NCBI GenBank assembly: GCA_004292515.1
Contig: RDXB01000089.1
Location: 1-44,431 of the forward strand
Length of the DNA stretch: 44,431 bases
Source of the DNA: Oscillatoriales cyanobacterium
Lineage (GTDB): Bacteria > Cyanobacteriota > Cyanobacteriia > CACIAM-69d
Direction of reading: 5' to 3'
The notes beneath the pieces are model-generated. The model had not been told where the DNA came from and ran no database searches. It saw only the letters and a list, made by a program, of their open reading frames with translations. Numbering within the stretch: position 1 is the stretch's first letter; each line of letters begins with the position of its first letter. The position numbers were made by a program, and so were the translations under genes. Below, in pieces: positions 19,060 to 27,490 of this stretch.

Positions 19060-21114
19060 CTAAGCAAAGGTCGTGCCCGTGGCCGAGCAGGCCCGATTGC
19101 GCCCCCGCGTCTTCGCCTCAAACAGGGCTAGATCCGCTGCTGCTACCAGACTTGATGGGTCGGTGTTGGCACGGGGGATAATGCTCGCTGCGCCCAGGCT
19201 GATGGTGACGATCGGGGAAACGGGTGAATAGGCGTGGGGAATTTGTAGCTCGCGGATGCTCTCGAGGATGCTGCTGGCCACGATCATGGCCCCATCCAGG
19301 TGGGTTTCCGGCAAGATCACCGCAAACTCTTCGCCCCCATACCGAAAGGCCAAATCACTCGATCGCTTGGCCGTTTGAGCGATCGCCCGGGCCACCTGCC
19401 GCAAACAATCATCACCAGCCAAATGGCCATAGCGATCGTTGTAAGTCTTAAACGAGTCAATGTCGCCCACTAAAATGGCCAAAGACGATTGTTGGCGCGT
19501 GGCCCGCTGCCACTCGCGGGCAAGGGCCTCGTCAAAGCTGCGGCGATTAGAAATGCCCGTTAGGCCGTCAAGGGTCGCCAGTCGTTCTAATTTGCGGTTT
19601 GCCATTTCCAAGCGCCGGTAGAGTTCTGCTTGCTGGATTGCAATCGCGAGCTGACCAGACAGTTGTTGCAAAAATTCTCGTTCCCAGGGTTGCCATTGGT
19701 GCGGGCGATCGTGCTGGGAAATCACCAAAAATCCCCACTGATGATGCTCTCCAGGGCGGCGATCAACCATCACCCCAGCCAAGCTAGCATCCATAGACAG
19801 GGGCGTTTTGGGAATAGCCTCACCATGCAAAATTGGCGTGGACAGAAGCGCTAAAACACCCAACTGTAAAGCCGCCTGGCGATCGGATTCATCAAAATAG
19901 GCATCAACGGTCAAATCATCAATACCCCAAACCTCTTGCGGCTCAAGGTGCAACAGGCGATCGAAACAAGCACTTTTCTTAAAAGCCGCATTCCAAACCG
20001 CCGTGTCATCCCCCTCATTCGGATCGATCGCCAACAATTCAGTCATCGGACTAGGTTGGGTGCGGCGGGCCCGCAAGTGGGGCTGGCGTGGGGCACAGTC
20101 TTGGGTGCTGTGAATCAGTTGTGCAGCGGTTTTTGGACCCACCCCATCGGCCTCCAACTCCACGTAGCGATAGATGGCAGTGCGATCGACCCCCAACACC
20201 TGTCGCACCGTCTGCACCGTGGTTTGCAGAATTTGCCCCAAATCCAGCGATCGACGAATTTGGTGAGTTACCTGACTGAGCAGTTGTTCCCGTTCCGCCT
20301 GCTGCCACAACAGCGATTCAGCCCGCTGGCGCTCCGTAATATCAGTTACAACACCGAGCAAATGTCGCTCCGACGAATTGGGCAAGAGTAAGGGTTTTTT
20401 AATGGTTTGAAACCATCGAACTTCCCCATTAGAACTGCGCCTTGGCTCCTGGGCAATATACTTTTCCTGAAGGGTTTCCAAGATAGTCTGCTCCTCGCGC
20501 TGGAATTGTTCAGCCTGCTTAAAATTAGGATTAATATCCGCTTCAGTTTTGCCCAACATACTTGCAGGCGTTGTGTTATAGAACGTGGCGATCGCCTCAT
20601 TAACCAACACAAACCGACCGTGCTCATCCTTGACAAAAATAAAATTAGGATTTGCATCCACAATCGCCCGCAGAAATGATTCTTGACGTTGCAGCGCTTC
20701 ACTGGTTTGGCACAAGTCATCCAAAATCTGCTGGCGTTCGATCGCATAGCGCAAAGCCCGCGACAGCAAATTGGGACGCAGCTCATCCTTAAGCAAATAG
20801 TCTTGGGCCCCCTCGCGGAGAGACGCAAGCCCCGTCGATTCATCATCGAGGCCCGTCAGCACCACAATCGGTACATCGGCCGCAGTCGATCGCACGCGCC
20901 GAATCGTGTCCAATCCATAGCTATCGGGAAGCGCCAAATCCAGTAGCACGACATCGTAGTGCCGTTGGCTCAGTAACGTCAGCGCGTCACTCAGTCGATC
21001 GACCCGTCGCCAACGAAAGCCTTGGGCCGTTAACCGAGTCAGCATGACTTCCAGTAATCGCGCATCCGTGGGATTGTCTTCCACGACCAGCACTTCAATC
21101 GCTGAGTCACCCAC
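19060..21114 (-). CDS. Response regulator with PAS, GAF and GGDEF domains (diguanylate cyclase)
   Basis: The 684-aa protein has a receiver (residues 1-125; Asp59 in VVLLDLALPDS, Lys in YLLKDEL), a PAS domain (about 150-275; AIVDANPNFIFVKDEHGRF, LGVVTDITERQ), a GAF domain (about 285-490; DRTAIYRYVE) and a C-terminal GGDEF domain with RYGGEEF near residue 590. The catalytic GG(D/E)EF motif is intact, so it should make c-di-GMP from two GTP. The inhibitory I-site RxxD is present as RSSD five residues before GGEEF, so product inhibition is expected. The GAF lacks the Cys-His bilin signature. It is a monocistronic-looking gene. Phosphorylation at Asp59 by an unidentified kinase would control it. 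Confidence 0.95.
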   Translation of the reverse strand: MGDSAIEVLVVEDNPTDARLLEVMLTRLTAQGFRWRRVDRLSDALTLLSQRHYDVVLLDLALPDSYGLDTIRRVRSTAADVPIVVLTGLDDESTGLASLREGAQDYLLKDELRPNLLSRALRYAIERQQILDDLCQTSEALQRQESFLRAIVDANPNFIFVKDEHGRFVLVNEAIATFYNTTPASMLGKTEADINPNFKQAEQFQREEQTILETLQEKYIAQEPRRSSNGEVRWFQTIKKPLLLPNSSERHLLGVVTDITERQRAESLLWQQAEREQLLSQVTHQIRRSLDLGQILQTTVQTVRQVLGVDRTAIYRYVELEADGVGPKTAAQLIHSTQDCAPRQPHLRARRTQPSPMTELLAIDPNEGDDTAVWNAAFKKSACFDRLLHLEPQEVWGIDDLTVDAYFDESDRQAALQLGVLALLSTPILHGEAIPKTPLSMDASLAGVMVDRRPGEHHQWGFLVISQHDRPHQWQPWEREFLQQLSGQLAIAIQQAELYRRLEMANRKLERLATLDGLTGISNRRSFDEALAREWQRATRQQSSLAILVGDIDSFKTYNDRYGHLAGDDCLRQVARAIAQTAKRSSDLAFRYGGEEFAVILPETHLDGAMIVASSILESIRELQIPHAYSPVSPIVTISLGAASIIPRANTDPSSLVAAADLALFEAKTRGRNRACSATGTTFA

Positions 21115-21349
21115 CGCCTACTTACCCCCATCAAAGCGCCAAACCCTAGCGCCAATCTGCAACGTTATTGATCAACTCAACCTTCAGCCACTATTCCTGT
21201 CATCAATCTTAAGCGGCTCCCCGCCGAACAGCGGTGCGCACCATCAGGTCTTTCATGATCGCGGTTGACCAGCCCTGTCGCTACCGTCACACCCCCACCC
21301 TCCTGGCACTGTCGCCTGAGCTACCAGTTGGGCAGGTAGGGAACGTCAG

Positions 21350-21412
21350 CCCTTTGCCCTCGTCGATTTCTGGGGTCAGCAAGGGATCGATTCTGGCTTT
21401 TCCGACATCTTC
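21350..21412. mobile_element. Decayed right end of a family 1 element
   Basis: Bases ending GATTCTGGCTTTTCCGACATC align with the right end of the neighbouring copy (CAATTTTGGCTGTTCAGGCATC), including the upstream TCGAT...GGGG block. It lies directly against the left end of the intact copy, suggesting tandem insertion. Confidence 0.5.
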
Positions 21413-21549
21413 TTAGAGGATGTCTGAAAAGTATCTTTTGATTCGGGCCAAGCACCAATAGTCGTGGGGGCAAGGGGCTTAAGCCCCTTGTCTGTGTCGA
21501 TCGATGGGGCGTGCAAAGTATCAATTTTGGCTGTTCAGGCATCCTCTTA
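21413..21549. mobile_element. MITE-like element, family 1 (best copy)
   Basis: About 137 bp. The left end TTAGAGGATGTCTGAAAAG and the right end, read inward as TAAGAGGATGCCTGAACAG, are terminal inverted repeats. The centre carries the perfect 20-bp palindrome CAAGGGGCTTAAGCCCCTTG at 21471-21490. No ORF of note. Related copies are at 31264, 37071 and 37775. Confidence 0.75.
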
Positions 21550-22519
21550 GAGCAACTTAGAGCAACGGTTAGCCGCATGGGGTTAGCTAGCAAAGCTGTG
21601 ATCGAGTCGGGCACGGGTCAGCCCTGTGGTCATCGCTCCAAGATTGACCATAGATTTCAGACCATGAAAGTTAGCCAAAAGGGCTTCCCCCCACATCGTG
21701 ATTGTTGACCCAAACATTACAGAACTATGTAGACTACCCAATCTAGCCTAACCTAACTTCTTAACCAAAACTGCCAATTATTGCGGAATCCATCCAAGAT
21801 ATTAACGATTGATAACTGTTGATCGATCGCCAGCTCAATGATTGTTAATCGATCAATTCTGCTGCATAGTCAATGGAGGCGTATCGCATCTTAGTGGCTG
21901 ATTGTTGATCATGATCACAACTTAAGCCCCTGGAGTCCGTAGAATGCTCGTTTTCAACGGTAGCAATTCGTACGAACTGATCAGCATTATCTGGGTTCAT
22001 TCAGTCATTTCTAGGACTTTTCTGGTGCTTGGATTTATCCCGACTCATCCCAACTCATCCAAACCAGCCTCATCTCAATCGGTTACTTGAAGGTCACTCT
22101 ATGGAAGATAGGCAAGGGCGAATGTTTAATCGATGGCTTGATTGATATTTTCATTAATACAATCTGAATAGATGAAAGGGCAATTGATCACATACTAAGG
22201 AGTGATCAATAGTTGGCTGAAGTTGGCTGAAATTGAATCTCGATGATGCGGTTAAGAGGCGGGAATAAATTAATTTTTTTGGGATTTAGTCACTATTCAG
22301 TTGTCACCTTTATATCGCTGAATTAGCCCGTCGGCCCGTAGGATGATCATTGTCTACCTGCTAATGGCTTCATAGCATACTTGATAAAAATCACTAATTA
22401 TTTTAGGTAAAGGCTGTAGGGTCTGTCATCAAGGTCTGTCATCAAGGTCTGTTATCAATAGGATGATGCCCTTGGGATCGTTTCAGGTATTGCTACAGGT
22501 ATCGCTACGGGTATTGCTA

Positions 22520-22700
22520 TGAAGACAGACCAGGTGGAGGGATGGGCTACACCAGTGCAGATAACGGGGCACTACCAGGTGATCTAGCGCCTAGGGCCAG
22601 CTCCTGGGGGATGGTGAACCGCTCAAGGTTCCTGACCGCAGGCAAGGCGACGGCGATCGCCCCACATCACCGGGGAGGCGGCCTGCCCGTGTAAGATAAA
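22520..22700 (+). ncRNA. Possible structured RNA or leader upstream of the DUF3110 gene
   Basis: A GC-rich stretch unlike the surrounding spacer, with a series of possible hairpins: GTGC/GCAC at about 22557-22574, CCAG-CTC-CTGG, GAACC-GCTCAA-GGTTC, CCTG-ACCG-CAGG and GGCGATCGCC, plus longer-range GCAGGC/GCCTGC pairing. It ends shortly before the DUF3110 gene. I could not match it to RNase P, tmRNA, SRP RNA, 6S or a riboswitch class I know. Strand assignment is a guess. Confidence 0.3.
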
Positions 22701-22779
22701 AAGCGCCGAACGTCCGGCCAATGGGTCTTGTTGATTCGTGCTTGGGCGATCGGGTTCCGGTAGACTTCAAGCCCTGACT

Positions 22780-23181
22780 ATGCGTGTTTTCGTTCTTCTG
22801 TTTAATGCCCGCACTGAAAATGAAGGGATTTACAGCATTTGGTTGCGCGATGCAGAAGGGGTCGAGCGCAACTGTGTGCTGATGTTTGAAGACGAAGATG
22901 ACGCAACGCGCTATGCGGTGTTGCTCGAAGCGCAGGATTTTCCCTTGGCAACCGTAGAAGCGCTCGAAGATGATGAGGTGCGCGAATTTTGTAAAGAAGC
23001 GGGCTATGAATGCCAGTTAGTTGCTCAGGGTGAGCTGGCGATTCCGATGGATAGTAATCGATCGCCCGATGAGATGAATTGGCAAGCAGAGGGCGCACCC
23101 GCACCAGAACCAGAGGATGAGGGAGCAATGAGCGCCGCCGAACTGGAACGAATTCGGCGACGCTTAGAAGGACTGCTCTAG
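22780..23181 (+). CDS. DUF3110-family protein
   Basis: The 133-aa product begins MRVFVLLFNARTENEGIYSI and continues with LMFEDEDDATRYAVLLEAQD, the pattern of DUF3110, a family typical of cyanobacteria and plastids with no established function. The C-terminal third is acidic and ends in a helix (AAELERIRRRLEGLL). ATG 22780 is the natural start; the frame extends back to 22738 without support. It is followed convergently, 76 bp away, by the permuted-papain-like gene. Confidence 0.88.
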   Translation: MRVFVLLFNARTENEGIYSIWLRDAEGVERNCVLMFEDEDDATRYAVLLEAQDFPLATVEALEDDEVREFCKEAGYECQLVAQGELAIPMDSNRSPDEMNWQAEGAPAPEPEDEGAMSAAELERIRRRLEGLL

Positions 23182-23257
23182 GCTGGCTGGTGGATGGTTT
23201 GATCTTGGTGTGGGGTTTGCGATTCGCCGCGATCAAACTTGCCTTCCTAGTCTTTTC

Positions 23258-23920
23258 CTAGTCTTCGCCCCAGCCGTTTGGATTGAGGGTGTTGAACCCA
23301 GGAATTAGTCGTTTTTGACCTTTCAACTGTACGTAATCGTTTTCATAAATCGAAAACATACAGAGGTCGATCGGGGTTACTTCTGAGGCATTGAGCGAGC
23401 CGATCGCCCCGCTAGCTTCGAGGGCGGCGGCGGCTAACTCGGAGCAGAAAAACCGTGAAAAGTCTTCAGCATTGCGGCTGAGTTTGGCGGGAATGGGCAG
23501 ATGGTTGGGCAGATCAAATGCCGATCGAATTGCTTGGCCAATATCGTAGGAGCGGTGTTCGTTGTGGAGCAAAAAGTTATAAAACTTGCGCAAATCCATC
23601 TTTTCGCGAATGTCGGCTCGTAGGGGCAGCCACCACATATCACCGGGGTAAAACTGGACTCGATCGCTCAGTCGATTGGCAATTACTCCGGCCCGCGTGC
23701 CGCTGGCTACGGTTGATTCCATCACCTGATTAAAGAATCCATCCTGGGCTTCTCCATAAATAAATAGCTTGGTTTGAAAGACAATGCCAATGTGAGTAAT
23801 GTTCGATCGGGTGGCGAGTTTGATCAGTGATGAAAATCCCACGTTGCTCGAAAAGGCGATAATGTCGCCGGGATTCATCGATTTGCGAACTTGTTCGTAG
23901 GATGCAGAGTTCCAGGGCAT
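23258..23920 (-). CDS. Permuted papain-like (YiiX/NlpC-P60 type) putative cysteine amidase/peptidase
   Basis: The 220-aa protein shows the circularly permuted NlpC/P60 pattern: an N-terminal GDIIAFSS, the catalytic His in NITHIGIVFQ about residue 43, and the catalytic Cys in FFCSELAAAALEASG about residue 165, with QFYPGDMWWLPL between. No signal peptide or membrane segment is seen, so a cytoplasmic location is likely. Substrates of bacterial members are mostly unknown (amide or thioester bonds in lipids or peptides). It is divergent from the oxidoreductase gene, with an 18-bp triple repeat between the two. Confidence 0.75.
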   Translation of the reverse strand: MPWNSASYEQVRKSMNPGDIIAFSSNVGFSSLIKLATRSNITHIGIVFQTKLFIYGEAQDGFFNQVMESTVASGTRAGVIANRLSDRVQFYPGDMWWLPLRADIREKMDLRKFYNFLLHNEHRSYDIGQAIRSAFDLPNHLPIPAKLSRNAEDFSRFFCSELAAAALEASGAIGSLNASEVTPIDLCMFSIYENDYVQLKGQKRLIPGFNTLNPNGWGED

Positions 23921-23978
23921 AGGGATTAGGGCATGGGACTGATGGACTGGGAGAGATGAGATCCGCCGTGGCGTAGAC

Positions 23979-24034
23979 CGTTGTTTTAAACCAGGCCGTT
24001 GTTTTAAACCAGACCCTTGTTTTAAACCATAGAC
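23979..24034. repeat. Three 18-bp direct repeats in a divergent promoter region
   Basis: TTGTTTTAAACCAG-like units start at 23981, 23999 and 24017 (period 18 bp), between divergent genes at 23920 and 24115. TTTAAA is palindromic, so the array could be an operator; this is a suggestion only. Confidence 0.6.
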
Positions 24035-24114
24035 GGGCAGATTAGCGATCGAACCATGCCGGCAGAGCCGATCGGCAGGTTGGGTTGGTATGAAGATGAA
24101 GTGACTGGAGCATT

Positions 24115-25485
24115 ATGGCGGCCTGGTACGAGCAGCACGATTGGATCATCTTTGGCGGGACGGCGGCCGGGCGTTTGGCGGCCCAACGGGCGGCTCGGGC
24201 AGGTCAGCGCGTGGCCCTGCTGGAACCACCAAGCCAAACAGCACGCCAAACAGCACGCCACTGGGCAGCGTTATTGGTTCAGCAAGGTGGCGCGATCGCA
24301 ACGGGAGCCTTGGACTGGCAAGGGTTAAATCGACAGGCCCAGTGGCACACTCGCCAAGGGATCGCTGAGGCGGCTTCCTTGGCGGCCTTGGGTGTGGATT
24401 ATTGGGTGGGCGATCCGATCATTGAACGATCGCGCCGGGGTGAGTCGCTGGTGCGGTTGGGCGATCGCTGGTTGCGGGGGCGGCAGTGGTTGGTGGCAGC
24501 ACCTGGGCGATCGACCGTGCCCGCTTGGACGGCCAGTTGCTCGGCCCGGGCCTACACCCCTGAGTCGATCGCGGAGATTGCCGATCGCGGAGTGCGGCCG
24601 GGGGAACGTTGGCTGGTGATGGCCGACAGTCCCTTGGCGATCGAGTTAGCGGGGGCGTTGCGGGGGCTGGGAGCGCAGGTCACGGTGGCGGCGGCGGGCG
24701 ATCGGCTCTTGCAGGGGCTGCCGAGGGTGGCGGCTGATTGGTTACAGGCAGAATTGGCGGCGCGATCGATCGAAACGATCCTGCGAGCCACGCCCCAACA
24801 GTCCAAGGTGCTGGAGGGCCAAACCTGGGTGCAAATTGGCGATCGGGCCCTGGAAGTGGATTGCCTCCTGAGCGATCGCTACGATTCACCCCAGCTCCCC
24901 AAAGGCTTGGTGAGCGGGCTGCCAGGCCTGTGGGAGTGGGGAACGACCGATCGCCTACAACTGCTGGTGTCTCCAGAACTGGGTCGGACTGTGCCCCCCA
25001 TTTACGGTTGTGGAGCCATTTTGGGGGGCTATCCCCTACCGGATTTGGCCGCGATCGAAGCTCTATGGATTGTGGAGGATCAGGATCGCGCGCCCTGGCA
25101 GCCCGGCCCACCCATCCGCTACGACTGCCAACCCTGGGGGGTAGGCGGCGATTGGTCGCTGGCTGTGGTGGGTCAGTTTGAGGATTCACAGGATTTAGCC
25201 GATCGCCCGCGCGATCGCCCCACTGAACACCGTGACCAGCCCGTGCAGACCGTGACCCTCAACCAATCGGCCGGGCGCTGCCAACTGCAATTTGATGATC
25301 AGCAGCAGTTGCGATCGGCCGTCTTGCTCGTGCCAGCGGCCCACATGGCCTTGGTGGCCGTTGGTGCTCTCTTGGGGCGATCGGGTGGCTTGTCGGATCT
25401 GGTGCAGCTACCAACCGGTGGTTCTGAGGCGATCGAGCTGCTACGGCAAACAGCGATCGTTGCCCAGACCCTAGATTCGCACTAG
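24115..25485 (+). CDS. FAD/NAD(P)-dependent disulfide-oxidoreductase-like protein lacking the redox Cys pair
   Basis: The 456-aa protein has the two-dinucleotide fold layout of the glutathione reductase/mercuric reductase family: an N-terminal FAD-binding loop (WIIFGGTAAGRLAAQRAARA), a second nucleotide-binding unit near residue 165 (ERWLVMADSPLAIELAGALR) and a C-terminal part resembling the dimerisation domain. The CxxxxC redox motif normally found ~40 residues in is absent, and the first loop reads GGTAAG rather than GxGxxG. It may therefore catalyse a different flavin reaction or serve a non-catalytic role. ATG 24115 is preceded by GGAG at 24107-24110. There are no obvious operon partners. 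Confidence 0.75.
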   Translation: MAAWYEQHDWIIFGGTAAGRLAAQRAARAGQRVALLEPPSQTARQTARHWAALLVQQGGAIATGALDWQGLNRQAQWHTRQGIAEAASLAALGVDYWVGDPIIERSRRGESLVRLGDRWLRGRQWLVAAPGRSTVPAWTASCSARAYTPESIAEIADRGVRPGERWLVMADSPLAIELAGALRGLGAQVTVAAAGDRLLQGLPRVAADWLQAELAARSIETILRATPQQSKVLEGQTWVQIGDRALEVDCLLSDRYDSPQLPKGLVSGLPGLWEWGTTDRLQLLVSPELGRTVPPIYGCGAILGGYPLPDLAAIEALWIVEDQDRAPWQPGPPIRYDCQPWGVGGDWSLAVVGQFEDSQDLADRPRDRPTEHRDQPVQTVTLNQSAGRCQLQFDDQQQLRSAVLLVPAAHMALVAVGALLGRSGGLSDLVQLPTGGSEAIELLRQTAIVAQTLDSH

Positions 25486-25501
25486 AGCCACGATCCTAGA
25501 G

Positions 25502-25557
25502 CCTGAGATCAAGATCCTGAGATCAAGATCCTGAGATCAAGAGCCTGAGATCAAGAC
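25502..25557. repeat. Four 14-bp tandem repeats
   Basis: CCTGAGATCAAGAT occurs four times head to tail, with changes only in the last base, directly after the oxidoreductase gene. The remaining spacer to 25811 shows nothing else I can name. Confidence 0.9.
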
Positions 25558-25811
25558 GATTGAGGCAGGGAAAATTGGAGAAGCAGGCAACCCGCATCGA
25601 ACCGCCATCCAAGGGTTTTGGGCATTTGATAGCACCCCTTAGTGCAGTCACCACCCCCTTTCGATCTCCCCTTGAGCTTCCCTGCCTGGGATTTCAACCT
25701 GTCAGCCGGAGAGCGGTGGGTTTTTGTCTATGTTGATGCCCGTCTATGCTGATGCTCGTCCATGCTTATGATTGATGGGGTATATTTCATCGTCTGCGCG
25801 GGGTCTGTGCT

Positions 25812-26327
25812 GTGGACTCGGTTTATATTCCTCATCTGCTCAAAGCGCCTAACCACACCCTGGGCTGGGAGTTCAAAGATTTTTTGCCGGGTCTGGAAAC
25901 CCTCACGCCCGTGCGCGGTCATTTGCAAGTGACCCATCGCGGCACGTTTATTGAGGTGTCGGCCCAGGCAGAGGGGATCGTCACGCTGACTTGCGATCGC
26001 TGCCTTTGTCAATACAATCAACGGCTAGTGGTGGATGCCCAAGAACCAATCTGGCTCGATGAAGCGGCCGACAGCAAGCCGCTGCCCCTCGATCAAGAAA
26101 TCAGCACTGAAGACCTCACGGAATCCCTCTCGCCGACGGGCCACTTCCATCCCGCAGATTGGCTCTATCAGCAATTGTGTTTGGAACTGCCGCCCCAACA
26201 GCTTTGTAGCCCCGATTGTCAGGGGGTGTTGCTGCCAGATCAACCCCCAGCGGCGGCGGAGGCCACAACGGATCATCGGTGGTCAGCCCTGGCGAATTTG
26301 AAGCAGCAATGGGATCAGCCCCAATAG
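25812..26327 (+). CDS. YceD/DUF177 family protein
   Basis: The 171-aa product matches the DUF177/YceD pattern: the LxxLxxVRGHLQVTHRG-like strand, TCDRCLCQYNQ (the CxxC part) and the C-terminal LCSPDCQGVLLP. YceD proteins are linked to accumulation of 23S rRNA and are usually encoded with rpmF, which is not adjacent here. The four cysteines (CxxC and CxxxC) may bind metal. Start is GTG 25812. It converges with the metallophosphoesterase, 30 bp apart. Confidence 0.9.
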   Translation: MDSVYIPHLLKAPNHTLGWEFKDFLPGLETLTPVRGHLQVTHRGTFIEVSAQAEGIVTLTCDRCLCQYNQRLVVDAQEPIWLDEAADSKPLPLDQEISTEDLTESLSPTGHFHPADWLYQQLCLELPPQQLCSPDCQGVLLPDQPPAAAEATTDHRWSALANLKQQWDQPQ

Positions 26328-26357
26328 CCTAGCTCTGTGGCCATTGAGGGGCGATCG

Positions 26358-27296
26358 CTAGCCAGCAGATGCCGATCGCAACGTCATCAAGTCGATCGCC
26401 TGGCCAGCCCACCAGTCCGCCGCTGCAACTGTGCCGGTGCGTGTCACCCACAGGGACGCTGCTCGATTCACCCGGCCCTTAAGCAACTCCACCCATAGGA
26501 AATGGTGGCAGCGGCCCACTTCGCGTTCGATCGTCCGGGGGGCAGCAGCGGCATTGAAATAATGTGTGCCATAGGAGTCGATCGCGTGGGTTTCACGTAG
26601 GCGATCCTTGCGGTGGCGTAGACGGTGGTGCATATGTCCAAAGGCCACCAGGGCCAGGCGCTGGTGGCGGGCTTGCATGGTGCGGATCGCGAGCCGCAAA
26701 TCGGGATCGCCAAAGTCGCCGCCCAAGGGATGCCAATCGCGACCGCAGGGCGACTCTGGCTCAAACCCCAAGCCCTGGGGGCCGTTGTGTCCGATCGCAA
26801 TCAGGGTCGGCTGCGTGGTGCGGGCGGCCATGGCGGCGATGTGGTCGGCGGATTGGAGCATATCCAAAATGCCGTAGCGATCGCGGTAAAACTCCCGGTA
26901 GCTCCAGTTGGGGCCACCCCAGCTAAAGGGCCGGCCGCCCACCACGCTCAGACCCAACTCGGGCCAATCTAGGCAGCCATAGCCCACATGGCAATCGCCC
27001 AGCAGATCCAGTTGCTGTTGCACCCGATCTTCACGGCTTTGGTCGTAGGGGGCTTTTTTGCGGCCCCAAGGGGTGGCGGTATACCAAGCGTCGTGGTTGC
27101 CCAAAATCACGGCTTTGGGCAGCGGCAGTTGAGCGATCGCCCGCGTGATGTCTACGGCTTCGTTGCCAAAATCCCCCAAAAAAAGCGCCGCATCCACTCC
27201 CAGCGCCAACAGGGCCGATCGATCATCGTGGTTCCACTGCTCGTGAATATCCCCGACAATAGCCAAGCGAATCGGGCGATCGACAACAACTGACAT
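26358..27296 (-). CDS. Calcineurin-like metallophosphoesterase (cyanobacterial type)
   Basis: All five metallophosphoesterase motifs are visible: AIVGDIHEQW, LFLGDFGNEAVD, VILGNHDAWY, AIGHNGPQ and VAFGHMHHRLR, which bind a di-metal centre. The 312-aa protein has no signal peptide. It resembles the group found across cyanobacteria and plants of unknown substrate. ATG 27296 (MSVVVDRPIRL) is preferred to the in-frame TTG at 27308. The gene stands alone, convergent with yceD and divergent from the glycosyltransferase. Confidence 0.9.
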   Translation of the reverse strand: MSVVVDRPIRLAIVGDIHEQWNHDDRSALLALGVDAALFLGDFGNEAVDITRAIAQLPLPKAVILGNHDAWYTATPWGRKKAPYDQSREDRVQQQLDLLGDCHVGYGCLDWPELGLSVVGGRPFSWGGPNWSYREFYRDRYGILDMLQSADHIAAMAARTTQPTLIAIGHNGPQGLGFEPESPCGRDWHPLGGDFGDPDLRLAIRTMQARHQRLALVAFGHMHHRLRHRKDRLRETHAIDSYGTHYFNAAAAPRTIEREVGRCHHFLWVELLKGRVNRAASLWVTRTGTVAAADWWAGQAIDLMTLRSASAG

Positions 27297-27387
27297 GGGC
27301 AGCAACAAGACTAGGGAGCGATGGGGTTAATTAACAGTCTGTTTCATCTTCTAATAAGTGGGCAGTGAATGGGGCAAGACTGATCGG

Positions 27388-27439
27388 GACAAGCGATCGA
27401 GACAAGTGATCGAAACAAGCGATCAGAACCAGAGATCGG
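27388..27439. repeat. Four 13-bp tandem repeats upstream of the glycosyltransferase
   Basis: Units GACAAGCGATCGA, GACAAGTGATCGA, AACAAGCGATCAG and AACCAGAGATCGG follow each other between two divergent genes. Confidence 0.8.
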
Positions 27440-27490
27440 AAACACCGATCGCAACCAAACGGGTGATGGATCGAATCAGGGATCGGGCCG

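Larger units (their letters stand above)
21115..22779. other. 1.66-kb spacer rich in repeats
   Basis: No credible coding region. It contains one family 1 element with a decayed end next to it, repeats of a GGTCTGTCATCAA unit (three at about 22430-22460, 13 bp) and of a CAGGTATTGCTA unit (three at about 22484-22520, 12 bp), a CCCGACTCATCCCAACTCATCC repeat near 22038, and a GC-rich structured stretch at 22520-22700. Confidence 0.6.

Noticed and set aside
22520-22700. RNase P RNA, SRP RNA, tmRNA or 6S RNA
   Set aside because: Their conserved core sequences (e.g. GGAAGNAGC of SRP, GAGGAAAGTCCGGGC of RNase P) are not present.
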